A stretch of 64,000 nucleotides of DNA from Uranotaenia lowii (taxonomy: Eukaryota; Arthropoda; Insecta; Diptera; Culicidae). The translations under genes and the position numbers were made by a program. Under the pieces are notes generated by a model that saw nothing but the letters and a program-made list of their open reading frames with translations, ran no database searches and was not told where the DNA came from. This document shows positions 1 through 11,960 of the stretch, piece by piece. The stretch is taken from contig NC_073691.1 of the NCBI RefSeq assembly GCF_029784155.1, forward strand, positions 29,107,130 through 29,171,129, read 5' to 3'. Position 1 is the stretch's first letter; each line of letters starts with the position of its first letter.

Positions 1-2728
1 CATCATCAGATGGGTAAATATAATATACTAGCTGATTTTACCCGACCTTGCTCTGGTTCACAAAAATATAACTCAAAATAAGTCGTTTGACTTTTTGAAA
101 TTTTGAAGGCTTTATGTTCATTATTGTAAGAAATTTTGTCAATGTTGGTCGTGTAGGTTTTGTTAGATTTATTTTATTTTTTTTAAGTTTTGATTGAGAC
201 TATTCACTGTATTTATCGTTTTTATATTATAAAAAATTTATAGTTTTGAGGTTTTCATTCACAGAAATTTTAAATAATTTCCTTTGTATGCTTATATTCA
301 TTCTATCACTAAAAACATTTTTTACCTACCATTTTCAGGATGCTGGAATAGATTTGGCAATATATTTTCAAATGAGAAAACTGTTTTCTTATCTTTCCCA
401 TCCCCCATGTAATGAAAATCCCACTGTTCAACATGGATGATCTTCCCGTAAAATGGTAAATTCAAGTTTTATTTACTTAGAAACTCAAAAAAAAACTTCC
501 GAATCTTGTTGAAGGCTCACTTTGCATGTTTTCAATTGTATGTGTGCTTTTTTCACTGTTTTATCATAAGTTTTACTTAAATGTTGAAATTACTAATAGT
601 TTTTGAAGTAATCGAAAACAAATCATCTCGAAACCGAAATCGACCATTTCAGAATATTATGATAACAGTTTTATTTGAGTCCTATTTCAATGTTTGTTTT
701 TTAGACACAAAAAGGCCGCAGCAAATTTCAAACCTTTCTTTTGACACTCGGAGTTGGAACGTGGCGGGGGCATAATAAAAAATGATGTGAAAAACAAATA
801 AATTGTAAAAAAAAATAGCTCGAAAGTTTGTATGCAACAAAATTACATAATATATCATTGCATAAAACCTTTATCAAGATTTTTTTATTCAATAAAATCG
901 AAAATTCAACAGGTAAAATAACTCCTGTCTTTAAAAATTTGTTTTTTGGTCTTGTAATCTTCCGAATATTTGTTTTCGAAATTTACTTAAAAATTCAAAC
1001 TTTATTTTTTTCCTCCTTCGAGTTTTTTTGAAATTTCAAGTAGGGGGGTTGACAAAAGAAGAAATTGATATTTGTTCCAGTTCCCATTAATTATTGTGAA
1101 CAGTGTTCAATGTAAAAATTATTAGAGTTAGACGGTAGAATCGAACACATTGATGACCAATAACAACTCAAAATTTATGAATTGTCTTTATAAAACTAAA
1201 AACTTCAGATTAAATAATCTAATCAATTGTCTAATCCCCCGTTTGATTTCCCCGACGGCTATTAAAGCATTGCTATCGCAGCTTTGAATTCTTTTCCTAA
1301 GTTTTTAAAATGTCAAGAAGTTTTTATTGAAAAAATTACTTTTGAATTGTTAAAGAAAAACTGTTTTTTTTTTCATTTTCATTTGATTTTCAAATAAATT
1401 TTCCAAATTTCATTGAATCTTCAATCAATTTGAATCAATTTGAATCTTTTTTTTAGTTTAACCGATATTTTTAAGCCATACTATTTAAATTTTTTGTAAT
1501 ATTTTTAATAGTTTTATCTTTGTTTTTAAATCTTGAATTTTTGTGTTGCGAAAAAATTATTTCCTTGAAAGCTTATAAATCTTAATTTTTAATAAGAAAA
1601 ACATAATTTCTTTCATTGGTCCTAGGATTGAATATTCCAAAAGACGACGACAAAATATTCAGAGCATAAAATTTTAAACTACAAAACTCGTCTCAAATAT
1701 TAAAAATGTTTCACTGTTTTTTAACATCAAATTAAATTTTTTAAATAATCTATGCAAAATTCGTAAAATGAATTAGAAATTGCAGCTGTAAAGCTTAGAT
1801 TAATAAGCAAAGTTAAGCTCGTGCTTCGTGCTTTCAATATTTATAACAAAACTGGGATTTCCTTATTTATATTTTAACCAGTTTCTTATTGAACAATTTA
1901 AAAAAAACCATTATCCAACTTGTACATAGTCAGTTTAAGCTTTCAATGATGAACTGAAGTCTGAAATTTATTTTACATTGGGTTTTGATTTCTTTTAAAA
2001 TCTGGTGTTATATTCTACCTTCTCTATTTCGGTGCACTGATTTTTATGTCCGAAGCTATAAATTCTGGTTTTATTCGAAATTTCAATTCGCAATCTTTGT
2101 CTGCTGTTTTTGAGATATTGATTTTAATTTTGTAAACTAGACCGCTTAGAATTTATTTTGTAGCAAATTTCTAGTTTAGAATAACTATCATCATTTTGAG
2201 TAATTTATCAATAATATATCGGAAATCGCAATAATTAAAAACATTTATTCTAATTGATTTGGAATTGTAACACTTTATTTTATTATTTTTTCTAGTCATA
2301 CATGAGCAAGAAAATGGTTGACAATTTAGGTGGATTTTTTTTTTGAAGATTTTCAACGTTTATCAATCTCGGAATTTTTAAGTTAAAACGACTGTATATT
2401 TTTGGTATTGTTATTATACCTAGCTGACTTTAAATTTCGAAAACCTCCCCCATGGACGGGTCCTTCGCACGGGCCTGGTTTGAGTTGTTTGGCTTTATAG
2501 TGTATGATGTATTGCGATTCAGAGAAAAATTGGATTAACGCAACGGTAGTTAGACCTGAAATTTGACAGCTCTACTGAATGTTTGCATTTTCGTCAGTGT
2601 GGCCGAGAAACACTAAAGCGAATCATCATATGATGTGTTTTTTTTTTAAACTGCGACCCAGAGTCTTGACTCAAACATTGAGTCAGCGAAACTTTTTTTT
2701 TTTGCGAAAAAAATTCAAAATTCGCCTT
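1..2728. other. AT-rich non-genic DNA
   Basis: No gene recognised. The stretch is AT-rich with many homopolymer A and T runs, and the short open frames (60-90 codons) show no known domain, no consistent composition and no supported splice structure. A short motif, CTAGCTGAYTTT, occurs at about 29-40 and again at about 2420-2431 in the same orientation. It resembles a word that often marks the edge of degraded insect retroelements, but too little is conserved here to name an element. Confidence 0.6.
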
Positions 2729-2802
2729 GTCTCCCGGTCGGACTTGAACCCACATCTTGCGCCTCTCTGGGGCTCATGTATTAACATTCTACTACAGGAG
2801 AC
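2729..2802 (-). other. tRNA-like sequence (tRNA pseudogene or SINE head)
   Basis: Read on the minus strand this 74-nt stretch folds like a tRNA. The ends form a 7-bp acceptor stem, there is a 3-bp D-stem, an anticodon stem with 4 of 5 pairs, and a T-arm with 4 of 5 pairs closing the loop TTCAAGT. The pol III B box GGTTCAAGTCC is good, but the A box lacks the usual GG. The anticodon loop lacks the expected T before the anticodon, which would read AGA (Ser), and there is no long variable arm as a serine tRNA needs. It is therefore more likely a tRNA pseudogene or the head of a tRNA-derived SINE than a working tRNA. Confidence 0.5.
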
Positions 2803-3497
2803 CAACCTGGCGTATGAATATTATACTGGTTGAGTGTCGATGTCTATCGGAATGAAGGGAATAGTTTTCCCATGTGATCATAATCATTTTTCTTGGTCTA
2901 TTTCTATTCCCATCATGTCATCTTACGGTAGTTGGAATCAAGTTTGGACAGATGTGTTTATCGTTTTTTTTTAAGAATCACTATATTATTATTTGAATGA
3001 ATTAATCGACTTTTCGGCGAGTTTTGTGAATAATTAGATATCGATAAGAGTCTGTTACATTAAAACATCTATGACTTATTTGAAACATTCTTTGTACTGT
3101 ATATTATGTGATAATGTTGAATGTTTGTGTTAATTCATTCAAATTTAGGATTTCAGGTTTAGTTTCTATTCAATATTTCTATCGCGCCAGCATTAAATTT
3201 AACTTCAGAAGTCGGACTTCCAACTTCCGACGGAAAAAAATTATGTTTGTTTATACTTCATTGTCGGAAGTATGTGTTGTAAGTTCTCAATCGATGTAAA
3301 ACATTTGTTTGATTGAGTCGAAGGGCGATTTGCAACAAAGCTATTTGATACGTTGTTGGATTTTACTTTATATTTAAATATTTTATTTTCATGGTTTCAG
3401 GATTTTTTTTTCACAAAACAATTTTTGAATCTTCTAATAAACATGTTGAAATACTACGTAATCTTTAAGGTTGCATGCCAGCATAATTTTTCAGTCG

Positions 3498-3630
3498 TGT
3501 TTTTGGATGTTCATCCGCGAAGATGATTCATCGCTCAAGATTTTTCAGTCGTTTTTAAATCGTTATTCAAAAAACGATTGAAAATCTTGAGAAATAAATC
3601 ATTTTTGCGGATGAAGATCACAAAAAAATC
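3498..3630. repeat. Fold-back hairpin, arms of about 57 bp
   Basis: Bases 3498-3556 and 3568-3630 are imperfect reverse complements (roughly 85% by eye) separated by about 11 bases. Matching segments include TTCATCCGC against GCGGATGAA and CTCAAGATTTT against AAAATCTTGAG. A short direct copy of TTTTTCAGTCGT lies at about 3488 and 3541, outside and inside the left arm. This could be a miniature fold-back transposon or a transcribed hairpin. No target-site duplication is obvious and no transposase is present. Confidence 0.65.
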
Positions 3631-5771
3631 AGCAACTTAGAGAAACCCAAACTAAGCTCTGGAAATAAGTTTTTGACAATTTGTTCCAAACACGAAAATT
3701 TGCAAAAAAGATTCAAAGTTTGATAGAAAAATACATTTTATTGTATGTTAATCCTTCTATGTTATGTATAAAAATACGAAAAAAAAAACAATTTGAAATA
3801 AGCTCTGCATTCTTATTTCTTCTTCCTTCTGAAGTTCTTATTAAAGTTTTAAAACAAGTTTACCAAATTTTTTCAGGTAAACAATGTTCCAATCAGAACG
3901 TTACTATGAGCAGTAACCATTTTAAACGGTTTGAAATGTTGCTGAAACATAATGATTGATTTTGAAACATAATGTTTGTCTTAGTAAAAGAACGCATGAA
4001 AGTTTTCTGAAGATTTATTCCAGTTTCAAAGTTCAATTTCCATGTTAGACGTTTGCGGTAGTGCTTATTCTTCTTCGAGAAGAGTTGAAAAAATCCATTT
4101 TAAGTCTAAAAGAGCAATAAACATTTGTATTGTATACATCATCATCAGCTGTCATCAGCAATCATCATTGCTGTTGTTCTTATTCAGCTGATTTCTTATT
4201 GTTTACAGGTTTTTTTTTAGCAACCTCTGGTCCGCTGAATAACAATAACATTAGGAAAGTTCAGTGACCGCTCAGTATCTTAATGTGTTTCACGCCAAAA
4301 TAAAATGCAAGTGCCACAATAACGTTTAACTACACTCGCGACGACCGAACTACAAGATGTTTACACCATGGCGATTGATCCAGACTAGCGATTTGCGTGG
4401 CAAATGTAAAATAACAGAGAGTCACAAGTCAGAGAGAACGTCTATTCGCTATTGTTCAAGAATCGACGACGAGAGAATTCTTAGTGTTCACTAGGATTGT
4501 TGTCAGTTGAACAGATAAGAAATCGTCAGTGAAGTGTTGCCAATATGGCTGTTGGAAATTCCTAGCATTTATCAATCGCTATGATACCTGACCTTCATAT
4601 AATCTATGCAGATGAAGAGTTTTCGCGCTGTTGATTTACCAGCGACGATGAAAAATTCATCAAACGCTTCAATAATAGGCAACCCTTTTTTTGGGTTCCG
4701 ACACTTGAATGATATTGATAGATTTCTGGTCAACATGAAATGTCGTCAGTGATGTCACCGAATGTTGACGAAAACTCCAGTTTGGGGATTCAGCGACAAT
4801 ACATGACAAGAATAAAGATGATACAAATGGTACCGAGCTAACATAAAATCGTGAAAGAAATAATAACATAAGTCGTTAAAGTTGAGATTGTTCGTGGTCA
4901 TCGTATAAATTTTAGTTCTGAGTGATTATTCTGCTCAAGAAAATTCTTACTTTAATTTTCATACTATACGTCTTATGAACTAATTTTTAGAGTGTTCCTT
5001 AGCGGAAACTCAAATAACCCCTTATATTTGTAAAAAATTTCCACGGAGTGGAAAATTTTGAAAAAAATCAAGGGTGTACCGACTAGGAAAATTTTTAAAT
5101 TCGAGCTATTTCGTGTTTTTTTTTAAACGGTTTCTTCCTGCTTGTTGGGGATGATTCTAGGGCTGGCATGACTACACATCTGGTTGAAAATAATCGTCTC
5201 AAAAACATGAGGAGCATTTCGACGTGAAAATTGAAATAATCACTTTTTTTTTTTGAATAAAAATTCGTCAGTTTATTCTGACGAATATTCGTTTCACCGA
5301 ATAGCTGAAAAGGTCAATACTCGTTAATGGTCGAATACCACATTTCAATACATCTCTAATAGAGAATACTTTCGAATTTTTTTTAAACAACCAGTCAGTT
5401 TAAAAAAAAATACCAGCCTTCAATCTTTCAATAGTGTCATATTGATACTTTAGAGAAGATAAGCCTTATTGATTCTTTCACTTAAGTGTCAACCTAAACT
5501 CCTAACATCGGTTCTTTACAGAAAAAAATCCATACTTACACCCATAGAAGAGGTTGCAAAAATCCAATGCCTATTTAGCATATCTCTGTGCCGATAATGC
5601 GCTGAAATGTGCACTGTGCCGAAAACGGTATGTTTGAAAAACCGTAACTGGCATAAGGACTCGGCTCCCAACCAAAATGATGACCACTACATTCAAGCGA
5701 AACAAGAAAAACCTATTCCTATTGGATAATTCATCCCAGGAACAAAAAAAATAAAAATTAAAACCACAGCG
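3631..5771. other. AT-rich non-genic DNA with one GC-balanced segment
   Basis: No gene recognised. About 4230-4560 is less AT-rich and carries an arthropod initiator-like TCAGTTG near 4504, so it could be a decayed promoter, a solo LTR or an untranslated exon; nothing decides between these. A small imperfect hairpin (AAATTTCCAC facing GTGGAAAATTT) lies at about 5035-5058. The part from about 5640 to 5771 probably belongs to the SINE-like sequence that follows on the minus strand. Confidence 0.5.
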
Positions 5772-5845
5772 CCGTAGTGAGAATCGAACTCAGATTACCA
5801 ATCATAGCGTCTTGCCAGACCGGCAATTTAACCAGTGTACTATTC
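5772..5845 (-). mobile_element. tRNA-like head of a probable SINE
   Basis: The minus strand carries a strong pol III B box (GAGTTCGATTCTC, which also forms a perfect 4-bp T-stem with loop TTCGATT) about 45 bases after an A-box-like ACTGGTTAAATTGCCGG. The acceptor stem is poorly paired (only TAGT with ACTA), so this is not a functional tRNA. On the minus strand it is followed by a T-rich tail and then unique-looking sequence to about 5640, the usual order of a tRNA-derived SINE. The element boundary is not defined. Confidence 0.45.
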
Positions 5846-5966
5846 AAGCTTCATGCAGGACGAGGGATATTTGTCATAGGCTTTCTGTCACCGATCAATC
5901 GAAAAAAACGCACAACGGCGGCTTCCCGGCGTTTGGCCTTCTTTCAATGCATTCCTTTGTCTTGGG

Positions 5967-6234
5967 ATGGAAACGGGAAAGGGAACGGGGGTGAAGGAAC
6001 GGGAAACCCATTGAATGAGAACTGTGCTTCGCTTACTGCCTGCTATTACATACACACGCTACATATACACTGCTGCCAAAGCCGGGCAGCTATTTTTGTT
6101 ATGGAAACGGGAAAGAGAACGGGAGTGAAGGAAACGGGAAACCCATTGAATGAGAACTGTGTTTGCTTACCGCCTGCTATTACATACACACGCTACATAT
6201 ACACAGCTGCTAAAGCCGGGCAGCTTGGCCGGTG
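5967..6234. repeat. 134-bp tandem duplication
   Basis: Two head-to-tail copies start at 5967 and 6101. Each begins ATGGAAACGGGAAAG, passes through ACCCATTGAATGAGAACTG and ACACACGCTACATATACAC and ends at AAAGCCGGGCAGC. They differ at a small number of positions. A 158-codon open frame runs across both copies but repeats the same peptide and resembles no known family, so I do not call it a gene. Confidence 0.8.
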
Positions 6235-6425
6235 CGTGGTTGTTTGCCGGTGAATTGAAGGAATGTTTTTTTTTGTTGCTTTTACTGCATACACACGCAC
6301 AGCTTGGCCGTGGTTTGCCGGTGCCAGTGGATTGAATTAGAAGGATATTTTTGTTGTTGCTTTTGCTACATTCACACGCACTGTGCTCGGTTCGCTGGCT
6401 GCCGGTGTTGGCCGGTATTTATTTC
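6235..6425. repeat. Two decayed partial copies of the preceding repeat
   Basis: The segments near 6272-6330 and 6350-6420 repeat the order GTTGCTTTT, ACACGCAC, then GGCCG and GCCGGTG that is also seen at the end of the 134-bp repeat. They are shorter and more diverged, so the tandem family appears to have extended further and decayed on this side. Confidence 0.5.
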
Positions 6426-7780
6426 CATCCTTCTTCGTCTTGTGATGCGATAGGGAGGGACGTGCAAACGTTTTTATTTTGTTTCTTTCAGACATACGCA
6501 ATTCGGTTAACTTGGGAGATTAATGCCAGTGGGAGCAAATCGAATCAGCACCGGTCGCGTTATCTTCTTGTACCAATGATGCTATGTAATTGACTACACG
6601 CCATTGGCACAGAGGCTGAATTTTGGGTGTATCGTTAAAAAAAAAACGATGGTATGAAATGGAAACTAGCTGGTATTCGAAATATAGCTCAAACTAACAA
6701 CCTTATCGTGTTCCAATTTACATTTGACCCCGAAGAAAGGCGAAACAAGCGCAAAAATTGTAGGCAGTGACAGAAATCACCATGTGTGGAAAGGAATTGC
6801 CATTTGGCGCATTGCCGAAAAATGGCAAACATTTGCTATTTCTTCAGAATGAAGCGAGGGCAGGAAAAAACTGCAAACTGCATTAAAAACGTTTTGTTCG
6901 TTGGCGAAGAAAGAGAGTAGAATAGCGAAACCGTTGGAATGAGAATAAAAAACTGACTTGAAGTTCAAAACCCTAGATTCGCGGGCTCGCGTTTGGCCGG
7001 AGCGGTAAATCGATTATACACCCAGGTGAAACACGCAACATTACAGGAAACCCTCCCAATAGCTAAGCAGGTAATAAGCATGGGTGCACTCCTTCCACTC
7101 AACGGCCAGCAAATCGACCACGTGTTCATTGGGCTTCGAAGAATATTGAAAAACAAAAGCCTCAAACCCCACGCATTCAACGATTTTTTCTGTTGTTTTT
7201 TTTTTTAGTTTCAAGCGTCCCCTTTTTCCGAATAAAATAATAATGCTAAGATCGAAAAAAAAGTGTCAGTCACTTATGGAACCGTCACGCGATCCGTCAG
7301 AAAACCGCTCGACCGCATAATATGTCCCTCCATCCGATATCGGAACAGAGAGCAGAGCAAAGCCCCACCGCACCAGGAGTGTGTTTGTTGTATTTTTGTT
7401 AAATTTGTTCAGAAAACTGTTCGCTTGATTGAGGTTAAATATTACTGAACGACCACGACAGTAAGGCGAAGTAAGAAAAAAAAAACAGACAATCGAAAGG
7501 GACGAGAGGAGTTGAAACGCCACTTATTGTGCACCCTTTTTCCGTTCCAAACTTCGGACGCATCGCGCCACTAGGTATTGCGGTGGAAGGATCAATCAGT
7601 TGAGCGTGAATCGAGTGTAAAGGTGAACTGCTGCTAAAGACCGGATGGAAAGGTGTAATTGATCGTGTTGAGCGGTCTCCTGGAGTTGATCAAGGAAAGA
7701 GTGTGTGGGGAATGTTTGTTATTCTGGTTTTCTTTTACTTCTTAAAGTTGGTTAATTAATGCTCTTTAAAAAATATCAAT
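6426..7780. other. GC-balanced unique segment, no gene proven
   Basis: This part is clearly less AT-rich than its surroundings and not repetitive. Open frames of 60-85 codons overlap on both strands and none looks like a known protein. Near 7596 there is an arthropod initiator-like TCAGTTG followed by a donor-like AAGGTGAAC at about 7619, so a short untranslated first exon on the plus strand is possible. No TATA box at the right distance and no clear downstream element support it. Confidence 0.4.
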
Positions 7781-8030
7781 CAACTCGCTACTCACTACTC
7801 GCTTCTCGCTATTCGCTACAGTCCACTACTAACTAAACTTTAATCGCTACTTGCAACCCGCCACAGGAAACTCATGACTTTCTTCTATTTGCTACACACT
7901 ACTTGCTTATCGATACTCGCTTATCGATACTCGCTTATCACTAATCGCTACTCGCTTCTCGCTACTCACTACTCGGTATCAGTAATTTTCTACTCGTTAC
8001 TCACTTCCAGCTACTAGCCAATTGAGAAGC
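7781..8030 (-). repeat. Degenerate array of CTACTCGC-type units
   Basis: The plus strand is built from imperfect copies of CTACTCGC, CTTCTCGC and CTTATCGA with a period near 8 bases. On the minus strand the core reads GAGTAGCGAG, the core of the 13-bp repeat that starts just downstream on the plus strand. The two arrays therefore lie head to head. Confidence 0.7.
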
Positions 8031-8805
8031 AAGATTGAATAATGAGTTTGAGTAGCGAGTTTGAGTAGCAAATTTGCGTAGCGAGTTTGAGTAGCGAGTT
8101 TGAGTAGCGAATTTGACTAGCCAATTTGAGTAGCGAGTTTGAGTATCGAGTTTGAGTAGCGAGTTTGAGTAGCAAATTTGAGTAGTGAGTTTGAGTAGCG
8201 AGTTTGAGTAGCGAGTTTGAGTAGCGAGTTTGAGTAGCGAATTTGAGTAGCGAGTTTGATTAGAGAGTTTGAGTAGCGAGATTGAGAAGCAAATTTGAGT
8301 AGCGAGTTTGAGTAGCGAATTTGAGTAGCGAGTTTGAGTAGCGAGTTTGAGTAGCGAGTTTGAGTAGCGAGTTTGAGTAGCGAGTTTGAGTAGCGAGTTT
8401 GAGTAGCGAGTTTGAGTAGCGAGTTTGAGTAGCGAGTTTGAGCAGCGAGTTTGAGTAGCGAGTTTGAGTAGCGAGTTTGAGTAGCGAGTTTGAGTAGCGA
8501 GTTTGAGTAGCGAGTTTGAGTAGCGAGTTTGAGTAGCGAGTTTGAGTAGCGAGTTTGAGTAGCGAGTTTGAGTAGCGAGTTTGAGTAGCGAGTTTGAGTA
8601 GCGAGTTTGAGTAGCGAGTTTGAGTAGCGAATTTGAGTAGCGAGTTTGAGTAGCGAGTTTGAGTAGCGAGTATGAGAAGCGAATTTGAGTAGCGAGTTTG
8701 AGTAGCGAGTTTGAGTAGCGATTTTGAGTAGCGTGTTTAAGTAGCGAGTTTGAGTAGCGAGTTTGAGAAGCGAGTTTGAATAGCGAATTTGAGTAGCGTG
8801 TTACT
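8031..8805 (+). repeat. 13-bp minisatellite, unit GAGTAGCGAGTTT
   Basis: About 58 tandem copies (length divided by 13) of GAGTAGCGAGTTT. Units in the middle (about 8310-8635) are nearly identical, and both edges are richer in variants such as GCGAATTT, GCAAATTT and GCGTGTTT. Homogeneous centre with decayed edges is the usual pattern of an expanding tandem repeat. No coding role is suggested because 13 is not a multiple of three. Confidence 0.93.
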
Positions 8806-10631
8806 TCCTTTGGAAAGATATTTCTTTCGATTTACTTGCAAATGTTTTTCAAAAAAAATTATTGTGTAAAGATCTGGGTCACCAATCTTGAAACAGATAT
8901 CACCGGATTCCAATGAACGCACCCACTTCAGCGTATGAACTTTAATCCTGGCCGACAAATGGGATCAGAAAACCCATCAACCGAGTCGCCTGGTTGAAAA
9001 TATTTTGTAACAGAACTGGATCCTACCGAAAATATTTGCTTTCTGTCAACTCTCGAAAGACCAACCAACCAAACAATGGCCAAATCCTTTCCGATTTGTT
9101 TACTTCCATTATTGTCACCGGGGCGATGTCATTCATAAACTCTCGGCTCCTCGCAAAGAACCATAGCAAATCTACTTATGAAGTAGGTATATGTAGCTGC
9201 ATGAAACCTACATGGGAAATTTTCTTCTGTAATGCCGCCTTCGCAAATGATTTTTGGCAAAGGCGGTTCACCGAGAGGTATTACGAGATATACTGTCTTC
9301 GCTCCGATTGCAATCACTTTTTCCCATGAGAGGCTTTCCCATGCGTGTGCTTCCTCCCATCAATGAATTTTTCCTCAACAAACAACAGTTGACAGGGCTC
9401 CCCCGTTTGTTTTTCACTTATGTTGCAAAAATAAACAGAACGAATCCTTTTTTTTTGCCGTCGAGACAAAAAACCGAACTTTCAAGACGTAAAGGTATAA
9501 TGTCGTGAAATCTTCCTTTTGTCCGGGACCAGGCGCATGTCCCAGCACAGCGGAAGATGGAAGATGGTATCGGTCTCTTAAGCCGTTTATCAACGGGTTC
9601 GTTTTTCTTTTGCTTTTTCTGTCATCTCTCCTCCATTCAAAAGGATCCCGTGAGATGGTTTCAAGTGGGTACGCCACATTTTCCTACCTTTCGGGTTTAC
9701 CATATATGAAGCAAGAAGCATCCCATCTCAAAATAATCTGATTTTGTCAACCGAAGTACAACAACATCAATCACCTTGATTCCATCAGCAGTAATATTCT
9801 TTTCTTTTTCCTAAATCTCTTTACTTTTTCTCTTAACCGACTCGTTACAGAAGCAAATAAGTGCATTCTTTTAGGGGTGGAAGATGCATTCGTTTTTTTT
9901 TTGTTAAATTTTTTCACTTCACTTTTTTGTTTACATTGTAGATGTGCCAAATGTAATGACACGATGTCGAGTACAAAAGATGTTAAAGGGTGCGTGACGT
10001 TTCTTTGAACAATGGACCAACGATCGCTTGAAGGTGATAAAATTGGATACACTCTGGCCGATTTCTGATGTTTTGGACTGACACAAACATTTGGTTGGTA
10101 TCGAGTAAAGAAGATTTGTGCGGATCCATAATTCTAGATCGGATCAGCTTCTACAACAACTGAAAAAAAAATTAACAGAGAATACTGAATTTTGCCGGAA
10201 GAACGATTGATTAAATTTTTCTATAATTTCTGTAGTTCAATCAATTCAGAGAATCAAATATTCACAACTTATATCTCCAACAACCTAGCTATGTTGGCTA
10301 GAATTGGTTTGTTGATTTTGCCGAGAAGTCCAGATATTATTCACGGACATGGAGCTGCCAAAAATATCTCAGGTATTTAAATTAACGTTATAAATTGAGC
10401 TAGTGAATCGATCTCTAATTGATCGATTTTCCAATTTTTAATAAGAAACATTAATTTAATTTATTTATTTCAATTTGATATTTTTCAACAATGTTGTTCG
10501 AAACCACAAAACGTTTTGCTTCCAAAAATTTCCATATTGATTCAAGTCTTATTTTGTTAAACTCCTGAATAGCGAAAATATAAAAATGAAAACTTTTGAG
10601 ACTTCTTCTTAGAATCGAATATTACTCCCAG
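8806..10631. other. Unique non-genic segment before array 1
   Basis: About 8850-10080 is moderately GC-balanced and single copy, and contains overlapping open frames of 60-110 codons on both strands with no recognisable domain. 10080-10631 is AT-rich. I see no tRNA, transposon end or splice structure I would defend. A conserved regulatory element or non-coding exon could be here but cannot be shown from sequence alone. Confidence 0.45.
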
Positions 10632-11513
10632 TAAAATGACAATAATGACAAAAATGACAAAAATGACAAAAATGACAAAAATGACAAAAATGACAAAAAT
10701 GACAAAAATGACAAAAATGACAAAAATGACAAAAATGACAAAAATGACAAAAATGACAAAAATGACAAAAATGACAAAAATGACAAAAATGACAAAAATG
10801 ACAAAAATGACAAAAATGACAAAAATGACAAAAATGACAAAAATGACAAAAATGACAAAAATGACAAAAATGACAAAAATGACAAAATGACAAAAATGAC
10901 AAAAATGACAAAAATGACAAAAATGACAAAAATGACAAAAATGACAAAAATGACAAAAATGACAAAAATGACAAAAATGACAAAAATGACAAAAATGACA
11001 AAAATGACAAAAATGACAAAAATGACAAAAATGACAAAAATGACAAAAATGACAAAAATGACAAAAATGACAAAAATGACAAAAATGACAAAAATGACAA
11101 AAATGACAAAAATGACAAAAATGACAAAAATGACAAAAATGACAAAAATGACAAAAATGACAAAATGACAAAAATGACAAAAATGACAAAAATGACAAAA
11201 ATGACAAAAATGACAAAAATGACAAAAATGACAAAAATGACAAAAATGACAAAAATGACAAAAATGACAAAAATGACAAAAATGACAAAAATGACAAAAA
11301 TGACAAAAATGACAAAAATGACAAAAATGACAAAAATGACAAAAATGACAAAATGACAAAAATGACAAAAATGACAAAAATGACAAAAATGACAAAAATG
11401 ACAAAAATGACAAAAATGACAAAAATGACAAAAATGACAAAAATGACAAAAATGACAAAAATGACAAAAATGACAAAAATGACAAAAATGACAAAAATGA
11501 CAAAAATGACAAA

Positions 11514-11960
11514 AAAGACGAAAATGACGAAAATGACAAAAATGACAAAAATGACAAAAATGACACAAATGACACAAATGACAAAAATGACAAAAATGAC
11601 AAAAATGACAAAAAATGACAAAAATGACAAAAATGACAAAAATGACAAAAATGACAAAAATGACAAAAATGACAAAAATGACACAAATGACACAAATGAC
11701 AAAAATGACAAAAATGACAAAAATGACAAAAAATGACAAAAATGACAAAAAATGACAAAAATGACAAAAATGACAAAAATGACAAAAATGACAAAAATGA
11801 CAAAAATGACAAAAATGACAAAAATGACAAAAATGACAAAAATGACAAAAATGACAAAAATGGCAAAAATGACAAAAATGACAAAAATGACAAAAATGAC
11901 AAAAATGACAAAAATGACAAAAATGACAAAAATGACAAAAATGACAAAAATGACAAAAGT
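11514..11960. repeat. Marker block, first copy of a 2.4-kb higher-order repeat
   Basis: Inside array 1 this block has, in order, two GACG units (11517, 11526), TGACAC doublets (about 11562 and 11681), 10-bp units (about 11726-11755), one TGGC unit (11861) and one AGTGAC unit (11959). The same ordered set recurs about 2.40-2.43 kb downstream, so at least 2.4 kb of array was duplicated as a block and later gained or lost single units. Confidence 0.85.

Noticed and set aside
2729..2802. Functional tRNA-Ser(AGA)
   Set aside because: The A box is poor, the base before the anticodon is wrong, stems are mismatched and the long variable arm of serine tRNAs is absent.
5777..6253. 158-codon plus-strand open frame
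   Set aside because: It starts in the antisense of a tRNA-like sequence and then translates a tandem duplication twice.
7596..7627. Promoter with initiator and first exon
   Set aside because: Only an initiator-like TCAGTTG and a donor-like AAGGTGAAC are present, and such short words are frequent by chance.
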